A program made the translations under genes and the position numbers. Positions 36,826 to 46,194 of a stretch of DNA of 64,000 bases are shown piece after piece; positions within the stretch are counted from its first letter, which is position 1; every line of letters begins with the position of its first letter. The notes under the pieces were generated by a model that was not told the DNA's origin, ran no database searches, and saw only the letters and a program-made list of their open reading frames with translations. The DNA lies in NCBI GenBank assembly GCA_934668515.1, contig CAKUNS010000001.1:1-64000 (forward strand), read 5' to 3'. The stretch comes from an uncultured Eggerthellaceae bacterium (GTDB lineage: Bacteria > Actinomycetota > Coriobacteriia > Coriobacteriales > Eggerthellaceae).

Positions 36826-37215
36826 GTGAAGCAGTTGATAGCCCAGTTTGCGAAGTTCGGCGTCGTCGGCGTCATCGCCTTCGTCATCGACTATGGCTTG
36901 ATGGTGCTGCTTACCGAGCTTTTCAACGTGAATTACCTGATCAGCGCAACGATCTCGTTCACGGTGTCGGTTATCTTCAACTACGTCGCTTCGATGCGCT
37001 ACGTGTTCACCCACAAAGAGGGGCTCAGTCGCAGGCGCGAGTTCATCATCTTCGTCGTGCTTTCCGTTATCGGCCTTCTCATCAACGACGCTTTGATGTG
37101 GGTGGGCGTCGACTTCTTCGGCATCAGCTACCTGTTGGTCAAGATTTTCGCTACGGCGGTTGTCATGGTTTGGAATTTCGTCACGCGAAAGATCTTCCTG
37201 GACGGTGGTAAGTGA
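36826..37215 (+). CDS. GtrA-family membrane protein
   Basis: 129 residues, four membrane helices, with the GtrA pattern KFGVVGVIAFVIDYGLM near the start and FNYVASMRYVF in the middle. GtrA proteins are thought to help flip polyprenyl-linked sugars for surface glycans. GTG 36826 is chosen because AAGGAG ends five bases before it; another GTG two codons upstream overlaps that site. No glycosyltransferase lies adjacent. Confidence 0.85.
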   Translation: MKQLIAQFAKFGVVGVIAFVIDYGLMVLLTELFNVNYLISATISFTVSVIFNYVASMRYVFTHKEGLSRRREFIIFVVLSVIGLLINDALMWVGVDFFGISYLLVKIFATAVVMVWNFVTRKIFLDGGK

Positions 37216-37403
37216 ACGTTGCGTTTCGCGCGGTCGGCGTTTTGCCTTGGCGATTCCGGTCAACTTAGTTTCCCGTTGAAGTCGTGGAAGAATCTGTCGA
37301 GAAAACCGACAGCGCAGCTGCCGAACAGCATCGTTCTTGCGGTATTATTCTCGCGCGGTTTGCTGCAACAACCCGTGTCAGTTCAAGTTAGCGAGGCCTG
37401 AAC

Positions 37404-39044
37404 ATGCCTGTAACCGAATACCTAGAGCAGAACGCCCGCCAGTGGCCCGAAGAGGTCGCGTTGGTCGAGGTGAACCCCGAGATCCGCGATCGTCGTGGCA
37501 AGACGTGGCGCGAGTACGAGCTGGTTGAGACCAACCCTACGCAGCGTTATCGCCGCGAAATGACGTGGAAGGTGTTCAACGACCGCGCCAACCGTTTCGC
37601 GCATTTGCTGCTTGATGCCGGCGTGAAACGCGAAAGCAAGGTGGGCATCCTGATGATGAACTGCCTTGAGTGGCTTCCGGTTTACTTCGGCGTGCTGAAG
37701 TCGGGCGCCATCGCGGTTCCTATGAACTATCGCTACACTGCCGACGAGATCAAGTACTGCCTCGAGCTTGCCGATGTCGAGGTGCTTATCTTCGGCCCCG
37801 AATTCATCGGCCGCATCGAAGAGATCGTCGACCGTATTCCCCAGGTCAAGCACCTGTATTTTGTGGGTGAGGACTGCCCTTCGTTCGCCGACAGTTATAA
37901 CCTTCGCGTGGGCCATTTCACCGCGGAAGACCCCGGTATCGCCATCGATGACGATGATCTGGGCGTCATTTACTTTTCCAGCGGAACGACCGGCTTCCCG
38001 AAGGCCATCCTCCATAAGCATCGCAGCCTGATGCGCGCGGCAATCACCGAGCAGAAGCATCATAGCCAAACTCACGAGGACAATTTCCTGTGTATTCCGC
38101 CGCTGTACCACGTTGGCGCGAAGATGCACTGGCTGGGCAGCCTGACCGTGGGTAGCAAGGCCGTCATCCTGCGCGGCGTGCGCCCCGATTGGATTTTGCG
38201 CACCGTGTCTGAAGAGGACTGCTCTATTGTGTGGCTGCTGGTTCCGTGGGCGCAGGACATCCTGGACGCCATCGAAGACGGCACCGTGAAGCTGTCGGAC
38301 TATCAGCTGTCGCAGTGGCGCTTGATGCATATTGGCGCGCAGCCCGTTCCGCCCAGCCTGATCAAGCGCTGGCACAAGTATTTCCCGCACCATCAGTACG
38401 ACACCAACTACGGCTTGTCCGAGGGCATCGGGCCCGGTAGCGTTCACTTGGGCGTCGAGAACGCCGATCACGTGGGCGCCATCGGCGTTCCCGGCTACGG
38501 CTGGGAAGCCGAGGTCCGCATGGGTGACGGCACGCCTGTCTCGCCCGGCGACGGCAACGTGGGCGAGCTTTGCCTGCGCGGCAGCGGCCTTATGGAGTGC
38601 TACTACAAGAACCCCGAGGCCACGGCCGATGTCTTGCGTGGTGGCTGGTTGTACACCGGCGACATGGCCGAGATCGACGCCGACGGTTTCATCTGGCTGG
38701 TCGATCGCAAGAAGGATGTCATCATCACCGGCGGCGAGAACTTGTACCCGGTCCAGATCGAGGACTTCATTCACGCCAACGACGCGGTGAAGGACGTGGC
38801 GGTCATCGGCTTGCCCGACAACCGTTTGGGTGAGATCGCGTGCGCCGTGGTCGAACTGAAACCCGGCGTGACGTGCACCGAGGATGAGCTGCGCGATTAC
38901 TGCGCGAAGCTGCCGCGCTACAAGCGCCCGCGCAAGTATATCTTCGCCGATGTGCCGCGCAACGCCACCGGGAAGATCGACAAGCCCCTTCTGCGCGAGC
39001 GCTATGGCTCGGCAAAGCTTGTCGCAAAAGAGAGCACCAACTAA
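37404..39044 (+). CDS. Acyl-CoA synthetase / AMP-dependent ligase (class I adenylate-forming)
   Basis: 546 residues. The AMP-binding P-loop YFSSGTTGFPKA is near residue 190, the adenine motif YGLSEG near 333, WLYTGDM near 415 and the hinge DRKKDVIITGGEN near 435. The catalytic lysine is in NATGKIDK near the C-terminus. It activates a carboxylic acid to an acyl-adenylate and then a CoA thioester. It resembles carnitine/bile-acid-type ligases (CaiC-like), but the substrate is not determinable. A terminator follows the gene. Confidence 0.88.
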   Translation: MPVTEYLEQNARQWPEEVALVEVNPEIRDRRGKTWREYELVETNPTQRYRREMTWKVFNDRANRFAHLLLDAGVKRESKVGILMMNCLEWLPVYFGVLKSGAIAVPMNYRYTADEIKYCLELADVEVLIFGPEFIGRIEEIVDRIPQVKHLYFVGEDCPSFADSYNLRVGHFTAEDPGIAIDDDDLGVIYFSSGTTGFPKAILHKHRSLMRAAITEQKHHSQTHEDNFLCIPPLYHVGAKMHWLGSLTVGSKAVILRGVRPDWILRTVSEEDCSIVWLLVPWAQDILDAIEDGTVKLSDYQLSQWRLMHIGAQPVPPSLIKRWHKYFPHHQYDTNYGLSEGIGPGSVHLGVENADHVGAIGVPGYGWEAEVRMGDGTPVSPGDGNVGELCLRGSGLMECYYKNPEATADVLRGGWLYTGDMAEIDADGFIWLVDRKKDVIITGGENLYPVQIEDFIHANDAVKDVAVIGLPDNRLGEIACAVVELKPGVTCTEDELRDYCAKLPRYKRPRKYIFADVPRNATGKIDKPLLRERYGSAKLVAKESTN

Positions 39045-39062
39045 ATGCCACTGAAAGAATCG

Positions 39063-39102
39063 CAAGGCGCGCTGTAGGCACCCTTGCAGTGCGCCTTGTT
39101 TT
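39063..39102 (+). terminator. Intrinsic terminator of the acyl-CoA ligase gene
   Basis: A 12-base near-perfect stem (39063-39074 with 39087-39098) followed by TTTT. Confidence 0.75.
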
Positions 39103-39154
39103 GCGATGGGATCGCATAGAGGAAGTTCGAAAAGAAAGAAGTAGACATACACCA

Positions 39155-39652
39155 ATGATGATCAGGAAAGCGACGGAAGACGATTTCGAGGCCATTCGAG
39201 CCATTTACAACTACGAGGTTGAAACAGCTTGCAACAATTTCGCCATTCACCCAGCTGACGCCGAGACGTGGGCCGGGCACATGGCGGAGTACAACAAGCC
39301 TGGCGGCAACCATCCTTTGATCGTCGCTGACGACGGGGAGGGCGTGTGCGGTTACGCAAGCCTGTCGGCGTTTCGCAGCAAGGGCGGGTATGCGCCTGCC
39401 GTTGAACTGTCGATTTACATCTCCCCTGATCACAGGGGTCAGGGGATTGGCGGTAAGCTGATGGCCGCCATAATTGGCGAAGCGCGCGCGAACCGGGACA
39501 CGCATGCGGTGATCTCGGTCATTACCGAGGGCAACCAGACAAGCGTCGCCCTGCACGAGAAGTTCGGCTTCGAGTACTGCGGCTCCATGAAGGAGATCGC
39601 CTTCAAGCATGGGGCTTACCGCGACATGTCCTTCTACGAGCTGCTGGTTTAG
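39155..39652 (+). CDS. GNAT-family N-acetyltransferase (phosphinothricin-acetyltransferase-like)
   Basis: 165 residues. The motif A segment VELSIYISPDHRGQGIG, with the acetyl-CoA-binding RGQGIG near residue 98, is clear, and EKFGFEYCGSMKEI near the C-terminus matches the Pat/Bar-like GNAT group. The likely reaction is acetylation of a small amine or amino-acid analogue; the substrate is unknown. ATG 39155 is followed by a second ATG; the choice changes the protein by one residue. Confidence 0.85.
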   Translation: MMIRKATEDDFEAIRAIYNYEVETACNNFAIHPADAETWAGHMAEYNKPGGNHPLIVADDGEGVCGYASLSAFRSKGGYAPAVELSIYISPDHRGQGIGGKLMAAIIGEARANRDTHAVISVITEGNQTSVALHEKFGFEYCGSMKEIAFKHGAYRDMSFYELLV

Positions 39653-39753
39653 CTCGCCGGCTTTCCGTCGCGGATCTTCCATTCGCAGATACCGACTATG
39701 CGAAATTTTACGGACGGGCGCGGGGTTCATGGTGCGTCGGGCGCGATTCTCAC

Positions 39754-39759
39754 TATAAT
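39754..39759 (+). promoter_or_regulatory. Perfect -10 box upstream of leuS
   Basis: TATAAT at 39754-39759, about 95 bases before the leuS start. No good -35 element lies at the usual distance. No T-box signature (specifier loop or TGGNACCGCG) was seen in the leader. Confidence 0.5.
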
Positions 39760-39857
39760 AGGAACATTCGACAGCGGAAGATCGGCAAACTGCGCTGAAC
39801 AGGGGTTTCAAAGATGAACCTTGATTTGGCCTCACGCCGGGAAAGACAAGAGATCAC

Positions 39858-42416
39858 ATGAAAGCTTACAATCCGCACGAGATCGAGCCGCGTTGGCAGA
39901 AGGCGTGGGAAGAGTCGGGCATCAACCAGGTGCGTGAGGGCGACGACCGTCCTAAAAAATACGTCCTCGAGATGTTCCCGTACCCCTCGGGCGACATCCA
40001 TATGGGGCATGTCCGTAACTACACCATCGGCGACGTCATTGCGCGCTACAGCCGCATGCAGGGCTTCGACGTGCTTCATCCCATGGGTTGGGACGCGTTC
40101 GGCCTTCCCGCCGAGAACGCGGCTATCAAACATCACAGCCATCCCGCAAAGTGGACGTATGCCAACATTGAAACGCAGAAGGCCAGTTTCAAGCGCATGG
40201 GCTTCTCGTACGACTGGGACCGCACCGTCGTCGCTTGCGACCCCGAATACTATCGCTGGGGCCAGTGGATTTTCGAGCAGTTCTGGAAGCGCGGTTTGGT
40301 CGAGCGCCGCAACTCACCGGTGAATTGGTGCCCCAGCTGCGGTACCGTTCTTGCAAACGAGCAGGTCACCGAAGGCCGTTGCTGGCGTTGCGACAGCGAG
40401 GTCGAGAAGCGCGACCTTACTCAGTGGTATTTCAAGATCACCGATTACGCTCAGGAACTCCTGGACGATCTCGACCAGCTTGAGGGCTGGCCCGAGCGCG
40501 TCAAGCAGCAGCAGGCCAACTGGATCGGCCGTTCTGAAGGCGCTGAGGTCACGTTCACTCTGTGCGATGCCGACGGCTCCATTCCGCAAGAGCCCACCGA
40601 CGATCAGTTGATCACCGTGTTCACCACGCGTGCCGATACGCTGTTCGGCTGCAGCTTCTTCCTGCTTGCCCCCGAAAGCAAGATCCTTGCCGACCTGGTC
40701 AAGGGCACGCAGTATGAAGAAGCCGTCATGGAGGTTGTCGAGAACGCCAAGAAGATCACTGCGGTCGAGCGCGCTCAGGGCAACAAGGAGAAGCACGGCG
40801 CGTTCACCGGCCGTTACGTTGTGAACCCGGTCAACGGCGAGAAGGTGCCCGTTTGGGTTGCCGACTACATCGTCGCCGATTACGGCACCGGCGCGGTCAT
40901 GGCCGTTCCCTGCGGCGACCAGCGCGACTTCGAGTTCGCCAAGAAGTACGACTTACCCATCATCCCCATCATCTTGGGCGACGACGACCCGCTGTACGAG
41001 CAGCTGAAGGACGAGCAGAACCGCGTTGTCACCAGCGTCGACTGGGAGCAGGCCATGGAGGCCGAGGGCCGTCTGGTCCAGTCCGGCCGCTTCACCGGCC
41101 TTACGGGCGGCAAGCATTCCGAGGGCGAGGACGCCGTTGTGGCGTATCTCGAGGAGATCGGCCGCGGTCATAGGCAGGTCATGTTCCGTCTGCGCGACTG
41201 GCTCATCAGCCGCCAGCGTTATTGGGGCAACCCCATCCCGGCCATTTATTGCGACGACTGCGGTGTCGTGCCCGTTCCCGAGGAAGACCTGCCGGTTCTT
41301 CTTCCCGAGGACATCGACCTTGCCGCTGGCGAGACGCTGGCCACGCACGAGGGCTTCGTGAACTGCACGTGCCCGAAATGCGGCAAGCCCGCTCGTCGCG
41401 AGACCGACACCATGGACACGTTCACGTGCTCCAGCTGGTACTACATGCGCTATACCGATCCGCACAACGAGCAGGCGCCTTTCGACAGCGCCAAGGCAAA
41501 CGCCTGGATGCCCGTTGACAAGTACATCGGCGGCATCGAGCATGCCATTCTGCACTTGCTGTACAGCCGCTTCTTCACCAAGGTGCTGCGTGACGAAGGC
41601 ATGCTTGAATGCGACGAGCCCTTCAAGAACCTCCTATGCCAGGGCATGGTTCTCGACGAGCACGGCGACGTCATGTCCAAATCCAAGGGTAACGTTATTG
41701 CTCCCGAGGACATGATCGCCGCTTATGGCGCCGACGCAGTTCGCGCGTACATCCTGTTCATGGCTCCGCCCGACAAGGAGCTGCTGTGGAACGAGGACGG
41801 TTTGGCCGGCATGTACAAGTTCCTGAACCGTTTGTGGCGTGTCGTGAACGATCTGGTTGGCAAGGCCGACGAGGAAACCCTGTTCCAGGCCGGTGCCGAT
41901 TCCGCTAAGGTCGCCGAGGCCGCGAAGGTTCTGAAGCGCGAGCGTCACCGCATCGTCGAGAAGGTTGCGAATGACTTCGATCGCGACAACTTCAACACCG
42001 CCATCGCTGCCATCATGGAGCTGGTCAACGCCGCAGGCGATTACCTGCGTGTTGCGTCCGCCGACGATCGTGATGCGCAGTTCTCGCGCGAGATCGCCGA
42101 TGTCCTGGTGAAGCTTATCGCTCCGATCGCGCCTCATTTCGCCGAGGAACTGTGGTCCGACGTTCTTGAAGGCACGGGCTCCATCAGCGAGCAGGCTTGG
42201 CCCACGTTCGATCCCGAGCAGGCAAAGGCCGATGAGGTTGAGCTGGCTGTTCAGGTGAACGGCAAAGTCAAGATGCATATCAAGGTTGCAGCCGACGCTT
42301 CGAAGGACGAGATCCAGGACGAGGCCATGAAGATCATGGGCGACTCGCTTGACGGCAAGGAGATCAAGAAGCTCATCATCGTCCCCGGTCGTCTGGTCAA
42401 CATCGTTGTGAAATAA
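39858..42416 (+). CDS. leuS: Leucyl-tRNA synthetase
   Basis: 852 residues, normal length for the bacterial enzyme. The class I HIGH motif appears as [15 protein letters not shown] near residue 45. The editing domain is in the middle (TTRADTLFG near residue 257), zinc-site cysteines lie in CPSCG and CWRCDSE, and KMSKS appears as VMSKSKGNV near residue 605. It charges tRNA-Leu. The C-terminal tRNA-binding domain ends [14 protein letters not shown]. Start at ATG 39858. Confidence 0.97.
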   Translation: MKAYNPHEIEPRWQKAWEESGINQVREGDDRPKKYVLEMFPYPSGDIHMGHVRNYTIGDVIARYSRMQGFDVLHPMGWDAFGLPAENAAIKHHSHPAKWTYANIETQKASFKRMGFSYDWDRTVVACDPEYYRWGQWIFEQFWKRGLVERRNSPVNWCPSCGTVLANEQVTEGRCWRCDSEVEKRDLTQWYFKITDYAQELLDDLDQLEGWPERVKQQQANWIGRSEGAEVTFTLCDADGSIPQEPTDDQLITVFTTRADTLFGCSFFLLAPESKILADLVKGTQYEEAVMEVVENAKKITAVERAQGNKEKHGAFTGRYVVNPVNGEKVPVWVADYIVADYGTGAVMAVPCGDQRDFEFAKKYDLPIIPIILGDDDPLYEQLKDEQNRVVTSVDWEQAMEAEGRLVQSGRFTGLTGGKHSEGEDAVVAYLEEIGRGHRQVMFRLRDWLISRQRYWGNPIPAIYCDDCGVVPVPEEDLPVLLPEDIDLAAGETLATHEGFVNCTCPKCGKPARRETDTMDTFTCSSWYYMRYTDPHNEQAPFDSAKANAWMPVDKYIGGIEHAILHLLYSRFFTKVLRDEGMLECDEPFKNLLCQGMVLDEHGDVMSKSKGNVIAPEDMIAAYGADAVRAYILFMAPPDKELLWNEDGLAGMYKFLNRLWRVVNDLVGKADEETLFQAGADSAKVAEAAKVLKRERHRIVEKVANDFDRDNFNTAIAAIMELVNAAGDYLRVASADDRDAQFSREIADVLVKLIAPIAPHFAEELWSDVLEGTGSISEQAWPTFDPEQAKADEVELAVQVNGKVKMHIKVAADASKDEIQDEAMKIMGDSLDGKEIKKLIIVPGRLVNIVVK

Positions 42417-42467
42417 CGGTCGGTTTATCGTGATCTGCGGCGTTGCATGTAAAGGCGCCGTCAATGT

Positions 42468-42519
42468 GTTCGGCAGGTCGTATGGAAAAGCATCCCCATC
42501 GGCCTGCCGAACCGTATAA
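42468..42519 (+). promoter_or_regulatory. 12-bp inverted repeat abutting the tatA -10 box
   Basis: GTTCGGCAGGTC (42468-42479) pairs fully with GGCCTGCCGAAC (42501-42512), one G-U pair included. An inner ATGG/CCAT pair (42482-42485 with 42496-42499) extends it. A TATAAT at 42514-42519 starts one base later. No U-tract follows, so this looks more like an operator over the promoter than a leuS terminator, though a terminator role is not excluded. Confidence 0.5.
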
Positions 42520-42570
42520 TGGACCGAAGACGCGCATCCGAATGCGCTACACCCCGCAAGGAGGAACTAT

Positions 42571-42894
42571 ATGAAAATCTTCGGATTGGGCATGCCCGAA
42601 CTCATCATCATCCTGGTTGTCATTCTGCTTATCTTCGGCCCAAAGAACCTTCCAAAGCTTGGTAAGGCCATGGGCTCTGGTATTAAGAACCTGCGCTCCG
42701 GCATGAAGGAGGGCGCCGAGGAGGCTGCTCAGCAGGAAGAGGCCGTGAAGGCCGAGGTTGAGGAAGCCGAGGAGGCTCCCAAGAAGGTTAAGAAGGTCGT
42801 TAAGAAGGCCGAGCCTGTTGAAGCTGACGTCGAGGAAGCTGAAGAAGTCGCCCGGGAAGAGGCTGACAAGGAAGCCGAAGAGGCAACCAAGTAG
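42571..42894 (+). CDS. tatA: Sec-independent translocase protein TatA/TatE
   Basis: 107 residues. One N-terminal membrane helix (about 8-22, LIIILVVILLIFGP), the FGPKNLPKLGKAMGSGI amphipathic hinge typical of TatA, then an unusually long Glu/Lys/Ala-rich tail. It forms the pore of the twin-arginine pathway. Possible clients in this window are DsrO and the protein at 22590-24095. AAGGAGG precedes ATG 42571. tatC and tatB are not nearby. Confidence 0.92.
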   Translation: MKIFGLGMPELIIILVVILLIFGPKNLPKLGKAMGSGIKNLRSGMKEGAEEAAQQEEAVKAEVEEAEEAPKKVKKVVKKAEPVEADVEEAEEVAREEADKEAEEATK

Positions 42895-42930
42895 TCTTTT
42901 TCAACTGAGAAACATCTTGCAATGAAAAAT

Positions 42931-42975
42931 CCGCCTGATCGCGTAGTTCGCGCTGATCGGGCGGGTTTCTTGTTT
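42931..42975 (+). terminator. Intrinsic terminator of tatA
   Basis: CCGCCTGATC (42931-42940) pairs with GATCGGGCGG (42955-42964), followed by GTTTCTTGTTT. Confidence 0.8.
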
Positions 42976-43148
42976 GCTGCGTGGGGCGCGTTTATCTGAG
43001 GCGCGCGGCTTGAGTGCATGTTGCCACAGGGCGAGGGTGCCGTTCGAGCCCGTTACGGTAATCGCGCGCAACGGCAGCCGGCATGCCGTTAAACTCGTTA
43101 AGGCGAGTGCGTGCGGCAGCGGGCACGCCGCCCTGCAAGTCCTTCCCG

Positions 43149-43853
43149 CTAGATGCGGTGGTCGTTCGTCACGTCGCCCGATTGCGCAAGGCTGACGGGT
43201 TCACCTAAGATCGCGCTGGTCTTTTTTGCCAGCGTGTAGATGAAGTCCTTGGTGCGTGCAGGGATCTCGCGCAGGTCGTAGTAGCCCTGATTTGCGTAGG
43301 GGCCGCCGTTCGACGGCACGCCCACGGCATCGATTTCCAAGCCGCGCGCAGAGTACAGGGCGCGGGGCAGGTGGTAGGACTGCGTGACGATGATGAGCGA
43401 GGAGCAGTTGAAGATGTAGCGCGCGCGATACGAGCTGTCATAAGTTGAGTAGCCCGCACGGTCGCAGAAGATCGCCGAGCTGGGAATACCAAGCCCGATC
43501 AGGTATTCTTTCATGGCTGCGGGTTCGTTGTACGAGGTTTGGCGCCCGTCGCCGCTGACGATGATGCGTGGTGCGTCGCCGGCGAAGTAAAGGCGAGCAG
43601 CCTCGTTCAGACGGTCCTGCAGGATGCCCGAGGGCGTGCCGTCGGCGTAAACCGACGCGCCCAAAACCAAGATGGCGTCCGACTTGTGGGTCAGCGTGGC
43701 GTCTTCCTCGCTGATAATGCTTGATTTCGTGGAAATGAGCACGACAAGATTCGTGATGACGATGAACAACGCAATCACGACCATACAAGCAAAGGCGAAT
43801 GCGAACATACCGCGCACTATGGCGATTCCTTTCCGTATCATGTTTGAAAGCAT
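43149..43853 (-). CDS. YdcF/SanA-like DUF218 membrane protein
   Basis: 234 residues. One N-terminal membrane helix (about 12-38) is followed by a DUF218 domain: AILVLGASVYADGTPS, RLYFAGDAPRIIVSGDG, YSTYDSSYRARYIF and VTQSYHLPRALY. DUF218 proteins of the SanA type affect envelope permeability; the biochemical role is not settled. ATG 43853 has GAAGGG eight bases upstream, but that site is inside a perfect hairpin. It reads in the same direction as the LysR gene behind it. Confidence 0.85.
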   Translation of the reverse strand: MLSNMIRKGIAIVRGMFAFAFACMVVIALFIVITNLVVLISTKSSIISEEDATLTHKSDAILVLGASVYADGTPSGILQDRLNEAARLYFAGDAPRIIVSGDGRQTSYNEPAAMKEYLIGLGIPSSAIFCDRAGYSTYDSSYRARYIFNCSSLIIVTQSYHLPRALYSARGLEIDAVGVPSNGGPYANQGYYDLREIPARTKDFIYTLAKKTSAILGEPVSLAQSGDVTNDHRI

Positions 43854-43858
43854 AGCAA

Positions 43859-43888
43859 AGCCCTTCGAACCGGATGGTTCGAAGGGCT
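43859..43888 (-). promoter_or_regulatory. 13-bp perfect hairpin: lysR terminator and/or SD-hiding structure
   Basis: 43859-43871 pairs perfectly with 43876-43888 around a 4-base loop. On the minus strand the 3' arm ends in GAAGGGCT, which holds the Shine-Dalgarno of the DUF218 gene, and TTTGCT follows. It could end the lysR transcript, or block translation on read-through RNA. Confidence 0.65.
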
Positions 43889-43919
43889 TATCTTCGCGGA
43901 ATCAGAAGGCTTGCTTCAC

Positions 43920-44873
43920 CTAAGCACTACAGGTGTCGCTGCAGCAGTCGCAGGGTTTCGGGACGATCTTCTCGATGACCTCGCGATTGCTGATTTGCTG
44001 CAGGAACCACTGCTCCTCGGAGGTAAGGCGCGCGTTCACATTGGTGATGACGTTGAGCGGGCGCTCGAGACGGCAGTTCTTGATGCGCAGCGTGGACAGG
44101 CGCTTCAGACGGCACTCTTCCTGAATGGTGAGTTCCGAAAGAATGGAAACGCCAAGGCCCGCCATGACGGCCTCTTTGATGGACTGAGTGGAGTTCAGCT
44201 CCATGATGGTGTTGATTTTCTTGGGATCGAAATCGCGTGCGGCGAGAGCATCCTCCATGACCTTGCGCGTGCCCGAACCCTTTTCGCGCGAAATGAACTT
44301 CTCCTGAACGAATTCGTCGTAGTCGATTTCACCCATGCCCGCCCAACGATGATGGAACGGGACGATGACGACAAGCTCATCGGCCCAGAACTGATGGGCT
44401 TCGATGTCCTCGGAATCGCTGACGGGGCCCTCGATAAGGCCGATGCCCAGTTTGCTTTCGACAACGCCCTGCTCGACGGCCTTGGTGTTGGCGATGTTGA
44501 CGTTGAACTTGGGCGACGAGTTGTCGGCGTGGGTAAGGCTCATCATGTGGGGGAGGAGGTACTCGCCAATGGTGAGGGTTGCCCCGACGTGGACGATGCG
44601 TCCTTCGCGCTCGGCATATTCGCGGATGCTGTCCTTCGCTTGCTCGACCGCGCGCAGCGCAATGACTACCTGGTCGTACAGGATCTTGCCGAAAACGGTG
44701 AGGGTAACGCCGCGGTTGGTGCGCGAGAAAAGCTGTGCGCCGTACTCGTGCTCGAGGTTTTGGATTTGGACGCTGACGCTGGGTTGGCTGATGAACAGGC
44801 GTTTCGATGCCTGGGTGATGCTGCCGGTATCGGCAACCTCTTTAAATACGGTAAATTGCTCGATAGAACTCAT
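43920..44873 (-). CDS. LysR-family transcriptional regulator with cysteine-rich tail
   Basis: 317 residues. N-terminal winged helix (1-60) with the LysR recognition pattern SITQASKRLFISQPSVSVQIQNLE, then a periplasmic-binding-protein-like effector domain (about 90-300). The last residues, PKPCDCCSDTCSA, carry four cysteines, which is not usual for LysR proteins. The gene is divergent from the Dsr island with a 466-base region between them, a typical position for a LysR regulator of the neighbour operon. ATG 44873 matches the family start; a longer frame from 44963 was rejected. Confidence 0.9.
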   Translation of the reverse strand: MSSIEQFTVFKEVADTGSITQASKRLFISQPSVSVQIQNLEHEYGAQLFSRTNRGVTLTVFGKILYDQVVIALRAVEQAKDSIREYAEREGRIVHVGATLTIGEYLLPHMMSLTHADNSSPKFNVNIANTKAVEQGVVESKLGIGLIEGPVSDSEDIEAHQFWADELVVIVPFHHRWAGMGEIDYDEFVQEKFISREKGSGTRKVMEDALAARDFDPKKINTIMELNSTQSIKEAVMAGLGVSILSELTIQEECRLKRLSTLRIKNCRLERPLNVITNVNARLTSEEQWFLQQISNREVIEKIVPKPCDCCSDTCSA

Positions 44874-45339
44874 TGAACCGCACTTCGCTTTCTCGTAGGG
44901 AGGCGCGTCATCGTGCGTTCTCAAACGACCTGGACGCTCTTCCGAAAGATACGCAAAGCCCACGTGCTTTTCTTGATGCCTTTCGGGGGAGCGATGAGGC
45001 CCGATTCAAGAGGCATTAGAAAACCTTATGGGTATAAAAGTATCTTATCACAGCGGGTGTTAATCGCGTCTCGCTATCAGAAGCATTTTTTCCAATTGCT
45101 TACGATTTGCTCACAAAGCTGGGGATATGCGGTTCAGGTGCTGAACGTGGGGTTACGTGCCTTTAAGTGCCGCATAGCCGCCGTTTATGGTGCGATTATC
45201 GATTTGCATTTTACAGTGTCGCATCATATCCGTAATTTATAGTTAGCTGTATTATGGTTGAATACGCATTTTTGCGTGTTTACAAGGCAACTGGTGGAAG
45301 AAAGAGAGAGGTTCCGCCAAGGAACCAAGGGGGGTTCGC
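44874..45339. promoter_or_regulatory. Divergent lysR/Dsr control region
   Basis: 466 bases without a gene. It holds a TTATGGGTATAA dyad at 45027-45038, an inverted repeat ATGGTGCGA (45187-45195) with TCGCATCAT (45219-45227), a possible -10 TATTAT at 45250-45255, and a GGTTCC/GGAACC hairpin (45310-45315 with 45321-45326) next to the Shine-Dalgarno AAGGGGGG of the DsrM-like gene. LysR binding here is inferred from layout only. Confidence 0.45.
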
Positions 45340-46191
45340 ATGAATACATTGGTATTCGTCTTTGTGCTCGTAGCGCTTATCGGCTTCCTCGCCCTGAGCG
45401 CCGCGAAGTTCGCAAAGTACGCTAAGTGGTCCACTCATTCTCGTTTCGATCTGTACCCCATTCCCAAGGAGTCTGGGCGCGGGGTTTACGGCGGATCGTT
45501 CTACGAGGAAGACGAGTGGTGGACTAAGGAGCGCAAGGTCGATCACGCTGCCGAGATGATCGACGTCATGAAGGAAATGATCTTCATCCGTAAGCTGTTC
45601 ATTAGCCAGCGCGGCATGTGGGTTCCTTCGTTCATGTTCCACTTCGGCATCTATGTTATGCTCGCATGGTCTTTCTGCCTGTTCATCCCGGCTTTCTGGC
45701 CCATTGACTGGGTCGTCGCCGTCATGAGCTTCATCGGCATCCTTGGCTTCGCCATGACCACCATCGGCGCTGCAATCCTGCTCATCCAGCGCATCACTCG
45801 TGAGGATCTCCGCGTGTTCACCACGCCTGAGGAGTACTTCAACCTCATCGCCATCTTGGTCGTTCTGATCACCGGCATCTACTGCTGGATGAACTACGAC
45901 GTGTTCACCGTTGCGCATCAGGTCCTTACCCTTGATGCTGCCAACATCGCACCCATCGTCCTGGTTCACCTGGTGCTTATGGGCGCTCTCATGATCTACA
46001 TCCCCATCAGCAAGATGGGCCATTACGCTGGCAAGTTCTTCTGCTTCCGTTCGGTCTTCTGGGACAACAACCCCAACCTGGTTGGTTCCGCAACCGAGAA
46101 GAAGATGAAGGCCGCTGCTGCCCAGCCGGTCACCACCAAGTGGTCCGCGCCGCACTGCCAGCCCGCCCCGGCTAAAGATTCGGAGGAGTAG
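45340..46191 (+). CDS. DsrM-like membrane cytochrome b subunit (paralogue)
   Basis: 283 residues. About five membrane segments (2-22, 98-120, 126-152, 168-190, 207-230) with histidines in FHFGIY and VLVHLVLM that could hold heme b, like NarI/DsrM/HmeC proteins. It would oxidise or reduce menaquinone and pass electrons to the DsrK-like partner three bases downstream. It is shorter than the DsrM at 52443 and clearly different in sequence. A strong Shine-Dalgarno precedes ATG 45340. Whether it works in sulfite reduction or as a separate Hme/Tmc-type module is open. Confidence 0.75.
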   Translation: MNTLVFVFVLVALIGFLALSAAKFAKYAKWSTHSRFDLYPIPKESGRGVYGGSFYEEDEWWTKERKVDHAAEMIDVMKEMIFIRKLFISQRGMWVPSFMFHFGIYVMLAWSFCLFIPAFWPIDWVVAVMSFIGILGFAMTTIGAAILLIQRITREDLRVFTTPEEYFNLIAILVVLITGIYCWMNYDVFTVAHQVLTLDAANIAPIVLVHLVLMGALMIYIPISKMGHYAGKFFCFRSVFWDNNPNLVGSATEKKMKAAAAQPVTTKWSAPHCQPAPAKDSEE

Positions 46192-46194
46192 TCA

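Noticed and set aside
39653..39857. T-box leader upstream of leuS
   Set aside because: No T-box antiterminator consensus or specifier-loop layout was seen, only a -10 box.
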